Shown: in pieces, positions 1-6,832 of the stretch
Position numbering within the stretch: position 1 is the stretch's first letter
How the letters are laid out: the number at the start of each line of letters is the position of its first letter
Assembly (NCBI GenBank): GCA_031555615.1
Contig: JAVBUF010000059.1
Coordinates: forward strand, 1-25,666
Reading direction: 5' to 3'
Length of the DNA: 25,666 nucleotides
Source: UBA935 sp031555615
GTDB taxonomy: Bacteria > Bacillota > Clostridia > Lachnospirales > Lachnospiraceae
The notes under the pieces: model-generated
What the model saw: the letters and a program-made list of their open reading frames with translations, nothing else
What the model was told of the DNA's origin: nothing
The model's database searches: none
Translations under genes and position numbers: made by a program

Positions 1-50
1 CCACGGAAGATGAGATGGATATCAATAAGAAAAAGAAGAAAAAACGATAA
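1..50 (+). CDS. 3' end of an upstream gene, probably Wzz-type chain-length/kinase-activator protein (partial)
   Basis: An open frame entering from the left edge ends at the TAA at 48-50. It encodes a short, very basic tail (TEDEMDINKKKKKKR). The 3' end lies 23 bases before a tyrosine autokinase gene. In Firmicute EPS loci that position is usually held by the membrane adaptor of the kinase (CapA/YveK/Wzz family), which ends in a short cytoplasmic tail. The basic tail fits this, but only 15 codons are visible, so the family is inferred from position alone. Confidence 0.5.
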   Translation, partial: TEDEMDINKKKKKKR

Positions 51-73
51 GGCAGTGCCGAAGCGAGGAAACC

Positions 74-871
74 ATGCAGAGTGTAAAACTACAGTTCAAA
101 CAGATGAATGAATACCGGGTGAAGGAAGCCTTCAAGACCCTCCGCAGCAATATCGAGTTCTGCGGCAGCGACGTAAAGATCATCGCCGTCACTAGCTGTA
201 CCCCCAATGAAGGAAAGTCCAGCGTGGCCATGGAGATGGCCAAGGCCTTTGCGGAAGCCGGGAACAAGACCATCCTTATTGATGCGGATATGCGAAAGAG
301 CGTGCTGGTGGGACGTTATAAGACCGGAATGGTACGTCTGGGCCTGACCCACAGCCTGGTAGGCAAGGAAAACTTCATGGATATCGTGTGTGAGACCAAT
401 ATCCCTAAGCTCTATGTGGCCTTTTCCGGACCAGTACCCCCAAATCCCAGTGAGCTCCTGGGTGGGGAGAAGTTCGAAAAGATCCTCACTAATATAAGGA
501 ACATATTTGATTATGTCATCATCGATACCCCTCCCTTGGGAAGCGTCATCGATGCCGCCGTGGCTGCCAAGCAGTGTGACGGTACGGTGCTGGTCATCGA
601 GAACAATGCCGTCAGCTATAAGTTCGTCCAGAAGGTAAAGGAACAGCTGGATATGGCCGGCTGCCGGATCCTGGGTGCTGTCCTTAACAAGGTGGACATG
701 ACCGGTAAGGGCTACGGGCATTACGGCAGATACTATGGCAAGTATTACGGCAAGTACTACGGTAACTATGGTAAGGAAAACGCCAAGGCTTCCAAAGAGG
801 ATTTTGTGGCGGAACAGCCAAAAGTCAAGAGCAAGGATATAGAATATATCGAAGATATCGAGGATATCTGA
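74..871 (+). CDS. cpsD: CpsD/CapB-family tyrosine autokinase (BY-kinase)
   Basis: Cytoplasmic ATP-dependent protein-tyrosine kinase that, with a Wzz-type membrane activator, controls length and export of EPS or capsule chains by cycles of autophosphorylation. The 265-residue protein shows the three BY-kinase nucleotide motifs: Walker A at about 41-50 (TPNEGKSS), Walker A' at 68-74 (LIDADMR) and Walker B at 148-154 (VIIDTPP). A C-terminal cluster of nine tyrosines between 214 and 232, written as repeated GKYYGKYYG units, is the expected autophosphorylation tail. An acidic end (IEYIEDIEDI) follows. The ATG is preceded by GAGG at 64-67. It follows the presumed Wzz gene closely and precedes the other attachment genes, so it is probably co-transcribed. 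Length and motif order are normal for the split Gram-positive form, in which kinase and membrane activator are separate proteins. Confidence 0.93.
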   Translation: MQSVKLQFKQMNEYRVKEAFKTLRSNIEFCGSDVKIIAVTSCTPNEGKSSVAMEMAKAFAEAGNKTILIDADMRKSVLVGRYKTGMVRLGLTHSLVGKENFMDIVCETNIPKLYVAFSGPVPPNPSELLGGEKFEKILTNIRNIFDYVIIDTPPLGSVIDAAVAAKQCDGTVLVIENNAVSYKFVQKVKEQLDMAGCRILGAVLNKVDMTGKGYGHYGRYYGKYYGKYYGNYGKENAKASKEDFVAEQPKVKSKDIEYIEDIEDI

Positions 872-889
872 GCAGATAAAAATATCTGC
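872..889 (+). repeat. Perfect inverted repeat after cpsD within a GATATC/AGATA-rich tract
   Basis: GCAGATA, a 4-base A loop, then TATCTGC forms a perfect 7-bp stem directly after the cpsD stop. The surrounding 836-925 is a run of near-identical GATATC, AGATA and TATCTT words spanning the end of cpsD and the gap to the next gene. No T-run follows, so it does not look like an intrinsic terminator. It may be slippage-generated or a processing/stability hairpin. Confidence 0.5.
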
Positions 890-939
890 ATAGACAAATA
901 TCTTAACAGATAAATATCTTACAGATATAAGGAGAAGCC

Positions 940-1737
940 ATGAAACAGAACCGGATCATCGGGATCGTCTTTACCGCCATCAACTGCATACTCATCGTCA
1001 TCTGCGCTGTTTTCTATTTCCGGACAGACAAGGCAGCTCCCAAGTTCGAGGTCCAGGCCGCCGAAGTGGTATATATCTCGGGGATGGATCAGAGCGAGCT
1101 TTTAACAGGTATCACCGCTTTTGACAAAGCCGATGGGGATGTGACCAACCGCATCGTCATCGAAAAGATCATAGAGAACAGCAGGGAACAGACCGTAGTG
1201 GTGTTCTTTGCGGTAAGCGATGAGGCCGGTAACGTAGCCAAGTTCTCCAAGGAATTCCCGGCAAAGCTGGGTGAAAAGAAAACGGAAGTACAGGAGGTAC
1301 AGGAAGCCAGTGCTTTTGGTACGGCAGGCTTTGTAATGGCCCTGGAACCGACTCCGGAACCCATGCCGGAACCCACGGCTGAACCATTCCCTGAACCCAC
1401 ACCGGAACCTACTCCTACCCCAACGCCCACTCCGGCACCAAGTCCTACACCGGTACGGGAAGAAGCGCCCCCGCCCACGCCAAAACCTGACGAAGGGGCA
1501 CCGGTGCTGACCTTAAAGGTAACCGAGGTAAAGACCACAGTAGGCATCCGCCCTGCATGGGTAGAGGTGATCCAGATTTTAAAAGATGACAAGGACAATT
1601 ACGAGACGCTGTTTAATAACATAACAGTCAGCAAATATGACATCAATAAAGCGGGAACCTACGGGGTCACCCTGACCACGGAAGATTCAGACGGAAATAA
1701 ATCCCAGGCCGTACCGTTGACCATTATTGTTCAGTAG
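940..1737 (+). CDS. Membrane-anchored extracellular protein with two Ig-like (DUF5011-type) domains and a Pro-rich linker
   Basis: Start ATG has a good site (AAGGAG at 929-934). A short basic N-terminus is followed by one hydrophobic helix (about 6-27), which works as an uncleaved anchor and places the rest outside. Residues about 34-108 form a beta-rich domain with the signature FDKADGDVT (61-69) and VSDEAGNVAKF (92-102), typical of DUF5011/Big-type Ig-like folds. Residues 137-182 are a PTPEP/PTPTP-rich spacer of the kind that crosses a cell wall. A second, more divergent Ig-like domain (about 186-265) contains KAGTYGVTLTTEDSDGN. There is no LPXTG-like sorting signal or catalytic motif. Position between kinase and LCP ligase suggests a wall-spanning accessory protein of EPS attachment or export. 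The exact role is unknown. Confidence 0.75.
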   Translation: MKQNRIIGIVFTAINCILIVICAVFYFRTDKAAPKFEVQAAEVVYISGMDQSELLTGITAFDKADGDVTNRIVIEKIIENSREQTVVVFFAVSDEAGNVAKFSKEFPAKLGEKKTEVQEVQEASAFGTAGFVMALEPTPEPMPEPTAEPFPEPTPEPTPTPTPTPAPSPTPVREEAPPPTPKPDEGAPVLTLKVTEVKTTVGIRPAWVEVIQILKDDKDNYETLFNNITVSKYDINKAGTYGVTLTTEDSDGNKSQAVPLTIIVQ

Positions 1738-1748
1738 GGAGATGAAGG

Positions 1749-1892
1749 TTGAACAGGAAGCATAAAAGGGATAAGCAGGCAAATTAGGAAAAGAGTCTGC
1801 TGCTGGATCCCGAAAAAGTAGAAAGACAAAAGAAGATAAAGAAAAAAAGGATCCTCCTTGGTACACTGGGGCTCCTTCTGATCATCATAGCC
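1749..1892 (+). other. Interrupted N-terminal coding region of the LCP gene: TTG start, then in-frame TAG
   Basis: A TTG at 1749 lies 7 bases after a good ribosome site (AGGGAG, 1736-1741) and in the same frame as the LCP gene. It reads NRKHKRDKQAN, then hits TAG at 1785-1787, then continues EKSLLLDPEKVERQKKIKKKR and a hydrophobic helix beginning ILLGTLGLLLIIIAVV. Both sides of the stop read like one basic, lysine-rich cytoplasmic tail typical of LCP proteins. Either a point mutation has created an amber codon, or translation begins after it. No ATG, GTG or TTG lies in frame between the stop and GTG 1893. CTG 1797 has AGGA (1786-1789) at a suitable distance. Confidence 0.65.
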
Positions 1893-2885
1893 GTGGTCAT
1901 TGTTTCCTTCCAGGTAGTCAGGGCCATCGGTAAATCCAACCTGAAAAGCAAGGTGGAAGCTACAAGACCAGCCTTAGAGGTCAAAAGTGAACCCATCCCG
2001 GAAGCCGAAAAGAAACAGTGGCAGGAAGGATGGATTAAACATCAGGGCAAGATATATGCCTATAACGAGGACATCATGACTTTCCTGTTCATGGGCATCG
2101 ACAAGAACAGCGAGGCAAAGGAAGTAAAGGAAGGCACCAACGGGGGCCAGGCAGATGCCCTGTTCCTGGCAGTGATGGATCCCCTTGATAAGACCATCAG
2201 GGTCATCGGCATCAACCGGAATACCATGACAGATATCGATGTTTATAATAAGGATGGTGCTTACGTTACTACCACCAAGGCCCAGATCGCCGTACAGCAC
2301 GGCTTCGGCAACGGGGTGGAAAAAAGCTGTGAGTACCAGAAGAAAGCTGTATCCAGGCTTTTTTATGATCTTCCCATCCACGGATATGCCGCTATCAACA
2401 TGAGCGCCATCCCCACCATCAATGATGCAGTGGGAGGCGTAGAGGTTACCGTACTGGAGGACCTCACCAAGGTGGATAAAAGCTTCAAAAAAGGTGAAAG
2501 CATTCATCTGATGGGGAAGAGCGCTTTCTGGTATGTGAAGTACCGGGATACGAAGGAGTTTGGTTCTGCAGATATGCGCTTGGCAAGGCAAAAACAGTAT
2601 CTGGATCGTTTTATCGCCGCCGCCAAGAGTGCAGCTAAGAAGGATATCTCCGTAGCGGCAGAACTCTATCAGGCAGTCATACCCATGATGACCACGGACA
2701 TTACTCTGGATGAGGTGGCTTACTTGGCACCCATCTTAGTGGATTACCGGTTCGATGAGGACAGCTTCTATATGATGGATGGTGAAACCGTGATGGGCGA
2801 ACAGTACGAGGAGTTCTATGCCGATGAGGATGCATTGTATGAAATGATACTGGAAGTGTTCTATGAAGAGGTGGTGACACCATGA
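1893..2885 (+). CDS. LytR-CpsA-Psr (LCP) family glycopolymer ligase, possibly N-terminally disrupted
   Basis: LCP enzymes act outside the membrane and transfer lipid-linked glycopolymers to peptidoglycan. From the GTG at 1893, the LCP domain spans about residues 64-245. It shows LFMGIDKN (65-72), QADALFLAVMD with the metal-binding Asp (D88), the INRNTM form of the usual IPRDT segment (R109), the SAIPTINDAVGGVEV core (171-185) and the RLARQ segment with two conserved arginines (R229, R232). All phosphate-binding residues appear present. GTG 1893 is the first ordinary in-frame start after a stop at 1785, but it cuts into the membrane helix and has no ribosome site, so the natural protein must begin upstream (see the entry for 1749-1892). 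The stop overlaps the next start as ATGA, implying translational coupling. Confidence 0.85.
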   Translation: MVIVSFQVVRAIGKSNLKSKVEATRPALEVKSEPIPEAEKKQWQEGWIKHQGKIYAYNEDIMTFLFMGIDKNSEAKEVKEGTNGGQADALFLAVMDPLDKTIRVIGINRNTMTDIDVYNKDGAYVTTTKAQIAVQHGFGNGVEKSCEYQKKAVSRLFYDLPIHGYAAINMSAIPTINDAVGGVEVTVLEDLTKVDKSFKKGESIHLMGKSAFWYVKYRDTKEFGSADMRLARQKQYLDRFIAAAKSAAKKDISVAAELYQAVIPMMTTDITLDEVAYLAPILVDYRFDEDSFYMMDGETVMGEQYEEFYADEDALYEMILEVFYEEVVTP

Positions 2886-3703
2886 GCAAGGGAATGAAAA
2901 GGATCATAATCGGGGGGATCGTGGTCATCCTGGTAGCAGGAGGATTTTGGCTGGCACTGAAAGGTGCGAGTGCACCCGATATAGAAAAAACCTCAGAAGA
3001 TACATATATCACAGAGAACAATGATAACAGCGGAACCACTGACAACAGTGATGCTGAAGGAAAGACCGGGCTGGCACACGAAAGTGCCAAGGATGCAGAG
3101 ATAGATTTCAGTGTACTAAAGCGGGAAAATCCGGATATCTTCGGGTGGCTATATATCCCCGGGACCAATATTGATTATCCCCTTCTGCAAAGTGAAGAGG
3201 CTGACGATTACTACGAAAGCCACGATGCTTACGGAAAACAGGATGAGGCCGGGGCACTCTATACCGAACTGGCCAACCTGAAGAATATGTGTGACTTTAA
3301 CACTGTTATACATGGAAAGACCCTGGCGGATGGAGGTATGTTCTCGGAGCTGTACCGTTATGCCGATACCGACTTTATGAAAGAGCATGAAAACGTCTAT
3401 CTTTATATAGAAGATAACCTGCTGACCTATGAGATCTTTGCCGCTTACCAGCGGGAGGACAGCAGCCTGATCCGGACCTATGACTTTACCTATCTGTCAG
3501 GATGCCAGCAGTTCCTGGATGACCTGTATGGTACCAGGGTCATGGGGAAGAACATCAAGGAAGGCTGGGAGGATGTGACCCCCTATCACTTCCTGATTAC
3601 CCTGACTACCGTCAGCAGGGAGGATCCGGGCAAGCAGTATGTGGTGGTAGCAGCACTGGTACAGGATGCTGCTGGGACCATCGACAGGATCGTAACAGAA
3701 TAG
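2882..3703 (+). CDS. Class B sortase-fold protein lacking the catalytic triad (pseudosortase)
   Basis: An N-terminal anchor helix (about 6-27) and an acidic Thr/Asn-rich stalk (31-75) precede a sortase B fold. NPDIFGWLYIPGTNIDYPLLQ (83-103), AGALYTEL and FNTVIHGKTLADGGMF (139-154) match the family's conserved blocks. In active enzymes the third block reads like YGHNMxDGxMF; here the catalytic His position holds Lys146, with a His shifted to 144. The catalytic Cys of the TLSTC strand is Val244 (ITLTTVS, 239-245). The usual Arg before the last strand is Gln252. All three catalytic residues are therefore absent although fold residues remain. It overlaps the LCP stop by 4 bases, so the two are coupled. 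Transpeptidation is unlikely; a binding or scaffold role at the EPS attachment site is an inference. Confidence 0.85.
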   Translation: MSKGMKRIIIGGIVVILVAGGFWLALKGASAPDIEKTSEDTYITENNDNSGTTDNSDAEGKTGLAHESAKDAEIDFSVLKRENPDIFGWLYIPGTNIDYPLLQSEEADDYYESHDAYGKQDEAGALYTELANLKNMCDFNTVIHGKTLADGGMFSELYRYADTDFMKEHENVYLYIEDNLLTYEIFAAYQREDSSLIRTYDFTYLSGCQQFLDDLYGTRVMGKNIKEGWEDVTPYHFLITLTTVSREDPGKQYVVVAALVQDAAGTIDRIVTE

Positions 3704-3779
3704 GTATTACCGGCTATTGGAAACTGTAGCTGTTAATATAAAACCACACTTAGGATTCTAGGAAAGGAGGAATTGTCCA

Positions 3780-4340
3780 ATGAAAAAAGTAATTGCATTA
3801 GCACTTGTAGGCGTAATGCTCTTTGCCCTTCCTGTTGGCGCGGCATCCAGCCCGTCAGCTGCAGTAGTAGCAACAGCTGCTGAGAAAACTGTACAGGAAG
3901 CAGCAGCCGCTGAGAACAAAACGGTAGGCGAGTACACCAACAATGCCGTAGTAGAAGTACCTGGATTACCGGATGCAGTACCTACCGGCCAGGGCGGTCA
4001 CGTGATCATCAACGGTGCACCCAGCAATGTAACTTTCTTCCTGACAAAACCCAATGCAGCAACTGTTAAGGCAGCAAAGGATCAGGCTGCCGTACTTGGC
4101 GGAAAGGTCTTAAATGTATTTGGTACCAAGTCATCGGTAAACAAGTTCAGCACCGCACAGGTTAACTTCTATATGAAGGGAATCAAGGCTGGCCAGCTGA
4201 TCAAGGTTTACCAGTTGGTAAAGGGTGAATGGGTTGAAGTGAAGGTTGCTGAGATCAGAGAAGACCATGTGGTTATAGATATGACTTCTCACGGAATACT
4301 TGCTTTTGTCGAGGTTCCGGCAACAGCACCTGCTCAATAA
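3780..4340 (+). CDS. Small secreted protein of unknown function
   Basis: A very strong ribosome site (AAAGGAGG, 3763-3770) precedes the ATG. Residues 1-22 are a classic signal peptide (MKK, hydrophobic core, ending VGAA), so the mature protein is exported. It begins with an Ala-rich stretch (23-45), followed by GLPDAVPTGQGGHVIING and a beta-rich domain containing KVLNVFGTKSS and VNFYMKGIKAGQLIKVYQL. The C-terminal portion, ending TSHGILAFVEVPA, resembles a small beta-sandwich. There is no anchor, sorting signal or cysteine. A 76-bp gap separates it from the sortase-like gene and a structured leader follows. I do not recognise the family. The strong site and lack of enzyme motifs suggest an abundant structural or matrix-type protein, which is inference. 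Confidence 0.8.
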   Translation: MKKVIALALVGVMLFALPVGAASSPSAAVVATAAEKTVQEAAAAENKTVGEYTNNAVVEVPGLPDAVPTGQGGHVIINGAPSNVTFFLTKPNAATVKAAKDQAAVLGGKVLNVFGTKSSVNKFSTAQVNFYMKGIKAGQLIKVYQLVKGEWVEVKVAEIREDHVVIDMTSHGILAFVEVPATAPAQ

Positions 4341-4482
4341 TTTTTATCTAAAACTTGTAGTAAAAGAATTAATTAATCATGCATGATTAATTATACGTGA
4401 GCTTCCTAAGGGAGCCTACGTTAGTTATGGCCATTCCGAGTGTGGGAAGAAGCCACTGCCGCTTCAAGGCGGCAGTGGTGAT
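4341..4482 (+). promoter_or_regulatory. Structured leader of the EPS assembly genes (three main hairpins)
   Basis: This gene-free stretch holds consecutive inverted repeats: a perfect 24-bp palindrome at 4370-4393 (half TAATTAATCATG), a stem-loop at 4395-4421 with outer ACGT/ACGT arms and a TAA loop, a small TTCC/GGAA stem near 4434-4448, and a strong GC-rich hairpin at 4453-4478. None has a proper T-run. The composition changes here from GC-rich attachment genes to AT-richer transferase genes. It could be a leader controlling read-through into a long operon. I could not recognise a promoter in it. Confidence 0.5.
4453..4478 (+). repeat. Perfect 10-bp-stem hairpin just before the first glycosyltransferase
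   Basis: CCACTGCCGC, a 6-base loop, then GCGGCAGTGG; a G-T pair extends it by one. It ends 4 bases before the ATG at 4483, so a start there would have no accessible ribosome site. No T-tract follows, so it is at best a poor intrinsic terminator. It may be an attenuator or an RNA signal for processive antitermination. Confidence 0.75.
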
Positions 4483-5847
4483 ATGTTTAAATCTAAGGCT
4501 TTTATAGTACTGATACTTGTGAGAGAGGAAAGCTTAAAAGTTGTGAAAAGGCGAAATGATAAACGGCTGTTAATTTATGCACATTACTATTATCCGGACG
4601 TAGCAGCTACCGGGCAAATACTGATGGAACTGGCAGAAGGATTAGCACCACAGTTCAACACTACAGTTATTTGTGTTGTTCCATCTTATACAGGAAAAGT
4701 AGAGGAAATATATAGAAAGAAATGGTTTTATAGAGAGGAAATTAATGGAATTCATGTTCTTCGTGTGAGAGTGCCAGAGTTTACTAAGCGTATTAAAAAA
4801 AGTCGGATAAAAAATATTTTAGCTTATGCTATCCGAGCAATGATTGCAACATTTTTAGCAGGCCCACAGGATTATATTTTCGCTATATCACAGCCGCCAG
4901 TTCTGGGAGGTGTTCTTGGTGTCTGGGGGAAAATTTGGAAGCGTGCCAAGCTAATTTATAATATTCAAGATTTCAATCCGGAACAGATTATGGCAATAGG
5001 ATATTCGCATAATAAGTGTTTGTTGAGACTGATGATGTACATTGATCGATTCTGCTGCCGGTGTGCCAACAAAGTTGTTGTAGTTGGACGGGATATGATG
5101 GAAACACTGGAGACGCGTTTTAGTGGTAAAAAAATGCCAGAATATGCATTTATCAATAACTGGGTTGATGAAAAGGAAATTTATCCATTAGCGGCGGATG
5201 ATCCAGCTGTATTAGCATTTAGAGAACAGTATGGAATGAAAGATAAATTTGTCATCATGTATTCCGGAAACATTGGTTTGTATTATGATTTAGAAAAGCT
5301 CATTAGAGTAATTAAGAATTTTCGCAAAGGGAAAACCATGGATGGGAAGACAGAAAGTGATATAAAAACAGCTGATGGAAAAGAGGTAGTATTTGCTTTT
5401 GTGGGTGCAGGAAGTGTGCTAAACAAGTTGATTTTCTATAAAGAGAAACACCATATTGAGAATATAGTATTCATTCCTTACCAAAATAAGGAGAATATGA
5501 TATACAGCTTAAACGCAGGAGACGTTCACTGGTGCATAAATGCAAAAGGAATTAAGGGCGTTAGTGTTCCATCAAAAGCTTACGGCATTATGGGCGTAGG
5601 TAAACCGATGATTGGAGTTTTGGAAGAAGGCAGTGAAGTACGGTGTCTGATCGAAGAAATTGGGTGTGGGATGTGCTGCGAGCCGGGGAATTACATGGAA
5701 GTGGCAAATATTATCCAGTGGTATATCGAAAATGCCGGAACTGGAGCAGTTATCAAGATGGGGGTGCAGGGCAGACGGTACTTGGAGAAGAATTTAGCGA
5801 AGGATGTAAGTATTCGGAAATATATAGAGGCGATTGAGAGCCTGTGA
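4483..5847 (+). CDS. GT4-type glycosyltransferase, WbuB/WcaI-like
   Basis: Cytoplasmic, membrane-associated GT-B fold enzyme that would add a sugar from an NDP donor to the lipid-linked repeat unit. The N-terminal acceptor domain has LLIYAHYYYPDVAATGQ (29-45) and ISQPPVLGGVLG (135-146). The donor domain has VIMYSGNIGLYYDLEKLI (257-274) and VPSKAYGIMGVGKPMIG (362-378), close to WbuB/WcaI-like enzymes. Residues about 281-303 (Lys/Asp/Thr-rich) look like a hydrophilic insertion between donor-domain strands. The ATG at 4483 follows a hairpin and lacks a ribosome site. GTG 4543 (codon 21), after AGAGAGG at 4522-4528 and just before the first beta strand, is a better biological start. First of the transferase series; the sugar is unknown. 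Confidence 0.85.
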   Translation: MFKSKAFIVLILVREESLKVVKRRNDKRLLIYAHYYYPDVAATGQILMELAEGLAPQFNTTVICVVPSYTGKVEEIYRKKWFYREEINGIHVLRVRVPEFTKRIKKSRIKNILAYAIRAMIATFLAGPQDYIFAISQPPVLGGVLGVWGKIWKRAKLIYNIQDFNPEQIMAIGYSHNKCLLRLMMYIDRFCCRCANKVVVVGRDMMETLETRFSGKKMPEYAFINNWVDEKEIYPLAADDPAVLAFREQYGMKDKFVIMYSGNIGLYYDLEKLIRVIKNFRKGKTMDGKTESDIKTADGKEVVFAFVGAGSVLNKLIFYKEKHHIENIVFIPYQNKENMIYSLNAGDVHWCINAKGIKGVSVPSKAYGIMGVGKPMIGVLEEGSEVRCLIEEIGCGMCCEPGNYMEVANIIQWYIENAGTGAVIKMGVQGRRYLEKNLAKDVSIRKYIEAIESL

Positions 5848-5913
5848 GGTTGGATATCCGAGGGCATACGGCGTATCGGTTAATGAATAAAAGCTTGGAA
5901 AGGCGGTGGCTGG

Positions 5914-6819
5914 ATGACGGATTTGACAGTTGTAATTCTCACTAAAAATGAAGAAAAAAATCTACGTAAGTGTGTAGAGTCCTTTAGGGGAGTCGCTATG
6001 AGATTTGTTATCGTGGATAGCTTCAGCACTGATGGAACAGAAGCATTGTGCCAGGAACTGGACAAGGAACTTAGAAGTATCGGTTCGTCTGTTGATTTCT
6101 ACCAGAACAAATGGATTTCTTATGCTGATCAACTGAACTGGGGATTGCAGAATACAAGCATCAATACAGAGTGGTCGATGCGTATGGATGCAGATGAAGA
6201 GATTATGGAAGATCTGGCAGCAGAAATTAACGAGAAACTGCCGGGGGTAAAGGCTCCTATAAATGGTATTATCCTTCGTCGACGCGTCTACTTCCTTGGA
6301 AAATGGATTAAACATGGCGGTCGATACCCTGAACTGCTTCTCCGGATTTTTCGTACAGGAAAAGCCTCCTGCGAGATGAAGATCATGGATGAGCATATGA
6401 TTTTATCTGACGGAACGACAGTAGAATTTAAACAAGATTTTATTGATAACAATCAAAAAGATTTAGAATGGTGGACAGCAAAGCACAACTGGTACAGCAA
6501 CCGAGAAGTGCTTGACCACCAGATGACACTGGAAAATGTGATGGGTGAAAGTTTGGCGCAGGATGGTACATCATCCGGACAGGCAAAGCTGAAGCGTGTA
6601 TTGAAGAACGGTGGATATTATAAACTGCCGAAGTTCTTCCGAGCACATTTATATTACTTCTATCGGTATTATATGAAGCTTGGATTCCTTGATGGTCCAG
6701 AAGGGAAGATATTCCACTTTTTACAGGCTTATTGGTATAGATTCCTGGTTGATGCCAAGATGTACGAGTGCGAGAAGAAGAACGTCAAAATGAAACCACA
6801 AGGCGATTTAAAAGCATAG
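5914..6819 (+). CDS. GT2-family glycosyltransferase (WaaE/KdtX-like)
   Basis: GT-A fold inverting transferase, cytoplasmic, acting on the growing EPS repeat unit. The N-terminus (LTVVILTKNEEKNLRKC, 4-20) and VDSFSTDGT (34-42) form the nucleotide-binding part. MDADEE (91-96) is the metal-binding DxD motif. The middle has RRRVYFLGKWIKHGGRYPELLLRIF, a segment shared with WaaE-like enzymes. The C-terminal 90 residues are rich in aromatics (FFRAHLYYFYRYYMKLGF), consistent with an amphipathic membrane-binding surface. A purine-rich site (GGAAAGGCGG) lies upstream. The next gene begins 13 bases later. The sugar specificity cannot be read. Confidence 0.87.
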   Translation: MTDLTVVILTKNEEKNLRKCVESFRGVAMRFVIVDSFSTDGTEALCQELDKELRSIGSSVDFYQNKWISYADQLNWGLQNTSINTEWSMRMDADEEIMEDLAAEINEKLPGVKAPINGIILRRRVYFLGKWIKHGGRYPELLLRIFRTGKASCEMKIMDEHMILSDGTTVEFKQDFIDNNQKDLEWWTAKHNWYSNREVLDHQMTLENVMGESLAQDGTSSGQAKLKRVLKNGGYYKLPKFFRAHLYYFYRYYMKLGFLDGPEGKIFHFLQAYWYRFLVDAKMYECEKKNVKMKPQGDLKA

Positions 6820-6832
6820 GAAGTTAGTCAAT

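Noticed and set aside
872..889. Hairpin after cpsD as a terminator
   Set aside because: The stem is only 7 A/T-rich pairs and no T-run follows; the next gene has a normal ribosome site and appears to belong to the same operon.
1089..1598. Gly/Val-rich - strand frame opposite the two-Ig-domain protein
   Set aside because: It is the complement of the Pro-rich PTPEP repeat and has no start signal.
3717..3740. TTGGAA plus TAATAT upstream of the small secreted protein as a promoter
   Set aside because: Spacing between the hexamers is only about 12 bases, too short for a housekeeping promoter.
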